The notes under the pieces: model-generated | Seen by the model: only the letters and a program-made list of their open reading frames with translations | What the model was told of the DNA's origin: nothing | Database searches by the model: none | Part shown: piece by piece, positions 61,271 through 64,000 of the stretch | Layout: each line of letters begins with the position of its first letter | Numbering within the stretch: the stretch's first letter is position 1 | Source: Segatella maculosa DSM 19339 = JCM 15638 | GTDB lineage: Bacteria; Bacteroidota; Bacteroidia; Bacteroidales; Bacteroidaceae | NCBI RefSeq assembly: GCF_000382385.1 | Contig: NZ_KB908327.1 | Location: 1-64,000 of the forward strand | Length of the DNA: 64,000 bases | Direction of reading: 5' to 3' | Position numbers and translations under genes: made by a program

Positions 61271-61524
61271 TTCAGTCGGTTCTTCGCCACGAAGTCGGCC
61301 ATCGTGTCAATCGACTTGAAAACATCCTTACCGGCCTTCGGGTCTTTGATCCTGATGCCGTAGTTCTTTTCGAGCAACACGATAAGTTCCAAGGCGTCGA
61401 TCGAGTCGAGTCCGAGTCCCTCATCACCGAACAAGGGTGCATCGTCGGCCAGTTCTTCCGGCTTCACATCGTCGAGGTTGAGTGCCTCGATCACCTTCTT
61501 CTTCAATTCTTCTTTCAGTTCCAT
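61267..61524 (-). CDS. Acyl carrier protein of the polyene-type cluster
   Basis: 85 residues from ATG 61524 (MELKEELKKKVIEALNL); two upstream in-frame ATGs would add a short non-family start. GLGLDSIDALELIVLLEKNYGIRI contains the phosphopantetheine serine at residue 41 in the DSID form typical of aryl-polyene and flexirubin ACPs. Translationally coupled to the ketosynthase. The gap upstream is filled by two 23-bp arrays and a REP. Confidence 0.92.
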   Translation of the reverse strand: MELKEELKKKVIEALNLDDVKPEELADDAPLFGDEGLGLDSIDALELIVLLEKNYGIRIKDPKAGKDVFKSIDTMADFVAKNRLK

Positions 61525-61591
61525 AATTATATCATACATTTCTTTGTCGTTTACCATTCATTTACGCGAGGCCACTCCCAAGGGTGTTAAA

Positions 61592-61690
61592 CACTCACCA
61601 TCATGAGTACGGAACACTCACCACTGTGAGTACGGAACAGTCATCATCATGAGTACGGAACACTCGTCTTAGCGAGTACGGAACACTCAC
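61592..61690. repeat. 23-bp tandem array, four and a half units (ACTCA..TGAGTACGGAAC)
   Basis: Units start at 61592, 61615, 61638, 61661 and 61684, exactly 23 bp apart. The core is an inverted repeat ACTC(A)-N-(T)GAGT followed by ACGGAAC. Confidence 0.95.
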
Positions 61691-61696
61691 GTGCAA

Positions 61697-61880
61697 AGGT
61701 GTATTACACCTTTAGTTGGAGGTACGCTACACCTTTGATTAGAGGTACACTACACCTTTGGTCGGAGGTACGCTATACCTTTGGTTGGAGGTACGTTATA
61801 CCTTTGGTCGGAGGTACGCTATACCTTTGGTCGGAGGTACGCTATACCTTTGATTGGAGGTACACTACACCTTTATTTGC
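61697..61880. repeat. 23-bp tandem array, eight units (AGGTACGCTACACCT)
   Basis: AGGT begins at 61697, 61720, 61743, 61766, 61789, 61812, 61835 and 61858, exactly 23 bp apart. The core AGGTA-N3-TACACCT is an imperfect inverted repeat followed by TTTG and a variable triplet. It directly follows a different array of the same period. C-rich REP sequence continues from about 61890 to 61956. Confidence 0.96.
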
Positions 61881-61956
61881 GAGCATTAGCTCTCCCCTCC
61901 TTTGGAGGGGTTGGGGGAGGCTCACCCCTCCCCTCGGGAGGGGTCGGGGGTGGGCC

Positions 61957-62517
61957 TCAGATTCCGTTTGCAATCCACACTTCCGCCTCAAATCTATCCT
62001 CGCCTTCCGCATCAATCCAGCCCGTAATCACACTTCGGCAAGTGCTGTCGGCAAGCACACCCTCAATCTGCCGCTCCATCAGTTCGTCGTTGCGCCGAGT
62101 CAACAGCATCAGGTTGGTCTCGCCGTGATAGCGGTTGCGCATGGCGATTTCGCCCGTGACGATGTTCGGCAACGTGTAGACAAAAGCTGCAGGACTGGGG
62201 AAACAGGCCTCGCGGTGGCGGATTGTCTCTTCGAAGAGCATGTCGGACAGACAAGAGCCCGAACAACTGAACAGCACCACGGCACGGTCGTCACCTTCCT
62301 CGAAGCGTGGCTTTCCCTCGGCCTTGAGCAGCAGTTCCGTGGCCACGAAGCCCAGTCGGCAGAGCATATCCATCTTAAAGAAGCGGGGATAGTCACCGAC
62401 TTCATCGTTGTAGAGTTCTGTCAGCAGTGCTTTGCCACAACTTTTAACTCGCCGTTCCACTCCGTCTATCACGACTTGATTGTGGGTGATATGCACCGTG
62501 TGTAACCTTTTCATCAT
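61957..62517 (-). CDS. Short ketosynthase-like (3-oxoacyl-ACP synthase-like) protein
   Basis: 186 residues from ATG 62517, which overlaps the upstream ketosynthase stop in an ATGA. AVVLFSCSGSCLSDMLFEETI and FPSPAAFVYTLPNIVTGEIAMRNRYHGETNLML resemble part of the thiolase fold in proteins annotated as 3-oxoacyl-ACP synthase in flexirubin and aryl-polyene clusters. No complete catalytic triad is visible, so it is probably an accessory or CLF-like subunit. The stop lies inside a C-rich REP. Confidence 0.7.
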   Translation of the reverse strand: MMKRLHTVHITHNQVVIDGVERRVKSCGKALLTELYNDEVGDYPRFFKMDMLCRLGFVATELLLKAEGKPRFEEGDDRAVVLFSCSGSCLSDMLFEETIRHREACFPSPAAFVYTLPNIVTGEIAMRNRYHGETNLMLLTRRNDELMERQIEGVLADSTCRSVITGWIDAEGEDRFEAEVWIANGI

Positions 62518-63644
62518 CGTTTGTTCATCAATATTGCAGCATTGCAGCCTCCAAAACCCGACATCATCTTGATGAAAGCGTGCTTGCGCGTGGGCGTGGG
62601 CGCCGTGACAACAACCAGTTTGCATGACACTCCCAGCTCATCAAAGCCGCGCGTGGGCAAAAGCGTCCCCTTGTCGAGCGCATGCATCGTCAAGATGGTT
62701 TCAAGCACACCGGCAGCTCCCATCGTATGGCCATAGATTCCTTTGTAACCATTGACAGGAACAGCATCAAGACCTGCACGCTGAATGGCCACACTCTCCA
62801 TCTCGTCGTTATAGAGCGTAGCTGTGCCATGCGTGTTGATGACGGCCAACGCTTCGGCATCAAAACCTTTCATCACAGCCCGCAAGACCCGGTAGCTTCC
62901 CTCGGCCTGTCGCGACGGACTCGAGAGATGATAGGCGTCATTCCTGATAGCTCCGGCCTGCAAGGTCCAGCCTTCCCGAGCTGTGTCGCGCGCCATGACG
63001 ACCGTGGCAGCAGCTTCTCCTAAATTCAACCCATGCCGATTGACGCTGAAGGGTCTACAGGGTACCGACGAAAGTGCCTTAAACGACTGGAAACCGCTCA
63101 CGATAAATGCACTCTGCTCGTCGCCCCCTATCACGACTGCGTTATCATAGGCTCCGCTTTGCAGATTACGTTGGGCTACAATTATTGCACAAACACCGGA
63201 TATACAGGCGTTGGATACAACTAATGGCAGATTGGGATTACCGAAGAAACGTGCTATTCTCTCAGCAGCTATACTTAAATGAGTTGCAGAATCCGTAACG
63301 GCGCAGCTGTTATTTTCAAGTAATGAGACATTCCCCTTTGTCGTGGACAGCACCAAGAGTGTGCGAGGGGACGAAGCGTCGATACCGCTTTCGGCAACAG
63401 CTTGTGTGGCCGATAGCAACATCATCTGTTCAAAACGGCTGTAGTCCTCGGCCTGCGGATAGGCCGAAGCGAACCTGCCTTCAATCTCGCCTTCCTCAAA
63501 CAGCGAGGCCATGAAAGCTTCGGGCAATCCCCACTTTCCTTCATGGAGTCGCAACCGACTGCGCCCTTGAAGCACGGCATCGTAGTTCTCGGCCGTGCCC
63601 GAGCCTAACGGCGAATAGATGTTATCAGCAATTATCTTTATCAT
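62514..63644 (-). CDS. Beta-ketoacyl-ACP synthase (second, FabF-like)
   Basis: 376 residues. Triad: Cys147 in VSNACISGVCAII, His in INTHGTATLYNDEME near 275 and His in YGHTMGAAGVLETI near 310. It differs from the other ketosynthase in length and context, and probably uses another chain length or starter. It overlaps the thioesterase-like gene by 20 bp and the small ketosynthase-like gene by 4 bp. Confidence 0.92.
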   Translation of the reverse strand: MIKIIADNIYSPLGSGTAENYDAVLQGRSRLRLHEGKWGLPEAFMASLFEEGEIEGRFASAYPQAEDYSRFEQMMLLSATQAVAESGIDASSPRTLLVLSTTKGNVSLLENNSCAVTDSATHLSIAAERIARFFGNPNLPLVVSNACISGVCAIIVAQRNLQSGAYDNAVVIGGDEQSAFIVSGFQSFKALSSVPCRPFSVNRHGLNLGEAAATVVMARDTAREGWTLQAGAIRNDAYHLSSPSRQAEGSYRVLRAVMKGFDAEALAVINTHGTATLYNDEMESVAIQRAGLDAVPVNGYKGIYGHTMGAAGVLETILTMHALDKGTLLPTRGFDELGVSCKLVVVTAPTPTRKHAFIKMMSGFGGCNAAILMNKR

Positions 63645-63999
63645 CGGCCAACCACTTTTGCTTCCATGCTTCGTAGAAAGCAGGACTTTCCCACATCAAC
63701 TGATAGTCTCTGTCCAAGAACACCTGCACGCTGTGCCCCGTAACCAATAGTTCATCTGAGACAGCGTCATGAATCTCATAGTCGAAAACGATCTTGGCTG
63801 CTTCTGTCGGACGGTAGATAATGTCTATACGTGGTTGAGTTCCATAACGCATCGGCTTGTTATAATGGAAACTCAAATCAACCAATGGGGCATAACAACC
63901 GTTATTGAAAATCGTCATGTAGCCAAGGTCGAATTGCTTGCCGAAAGCCTCACGGGCATCTTCGAAATAAAGTGAATAAGAACCATGCCAAACAAATTG
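63625..63999 (-). CDS. 4HBT-type acyl thioesterase, 5' part beyond the window
   Basis: The frame stays open to the window edge, giving 124 visible residues. FVWHGSYSLYFEDAREAFGKQFDLGY (residues near the edge) is the hotdog-fold start of YbgC/4HBT thioesterases with the Y/F-x-E-D-A-R-E-A motif. An internal ATG at 63918 is not the start. It probably releases or edits acyl-ACP intermediates (ApeK-like). The start lies a few codons outside the window. Confidence 0.87.
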   Translation of the reverse strand, partial: QFVWHGSYSLYFEDAREAFGKQFDLGYMTIFNNGCYAPLVDLSFHYNKPMRYGTQPRIDIIYRPTEAAKIVFDYEIHDAVSDELLVTGHSVQVFLDRDYQLMWESPAFYEAWKQKWLADDKDNC

Positions 64000-64000
64000 C

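Overview
The window is chromosomal DNA of a Bacteroidota organism, most likely Bacteroidales and Prevotella-like. The evidence is the promoter style (TTTG, about 20 bp, TAnnTTTG), a full Bat aerotolerance operon, an rseC-rnfBCDGEA operon, fimbrillin-type lipoproteins followed by HU-like proteins, and C-rich REP-type intergenic repeats. No species can be named from sequence alone, and no tRNA, rRNA or CRISPR array was seen.

Layout. 1-1.4 kb is decayed mobile DNA (IS982-type transposase tail, frameshifted SIR2-like gene) abutting the 3' end of mnmE, which carries an att-like tandem duplication. 1.4-4.8 kb (minus): mnmE, a nucleoside phosphorylase and a PD40 protein. 4.9-8.3 kb (plus) is cassette A: promoter, (CA)n tract, structured leader, small peptide, fimbrillin-like lipoprotein, HU-like gene, repeat tail. 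8.4-11.3 kb: nagB and a NagB-like/PIG-L fusion. 11.3-12.2 kb: a 42-bp tandem array between two terminators. 12.2-20.3 kb (minus): an HU-like protein with a winged-helix-like tail, an alpha-2-macroglobulin-like giant protein, a DUF1573 protein and ispH. 20.8-22.3 kb (minus): an AMP-ligase and ACP pair. 22.5-28.1 kb: rseC-rnf, then galE and rpsP. 30.7-39.0 kb: moxR-DUF58-bat operon, followed by PAP2, queA, a DUF2027/Smr protein and nadE. 44.3-47.9 kb (minus) is cassette B, a second copy of cassette A's architecture in inverted orientation. 47.9-64.0 kb (minus): an aryl-polyene/flexirubin-like gene cluster (ketosynthases, ACP, dehydratase, LolA, GT2, MMPL-acyltransferase fusion, two CrtI-like oxidoreductases, esterase, acyltransferase), continuing past the window end.

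Two patterns stand out. First, cassettes A and B share near-identical promoters, a long dinucleotide tract of different length (53 versus 64 nt), leader hairpins with a covarying base pair, and tails, while their protein cargo has diverged. This suggests a duplicated, possibly slippage-variable surface-protein expression cassette. Second, at least seven intergenic regions hold short tandem arrays built on a palindrome private to that locus, yet the periods fall into only two classes, 22-23 bp and 41-42 bp. Arrays lie just upstream of all three HU-like genes. I know of no described system matching this second pattern.
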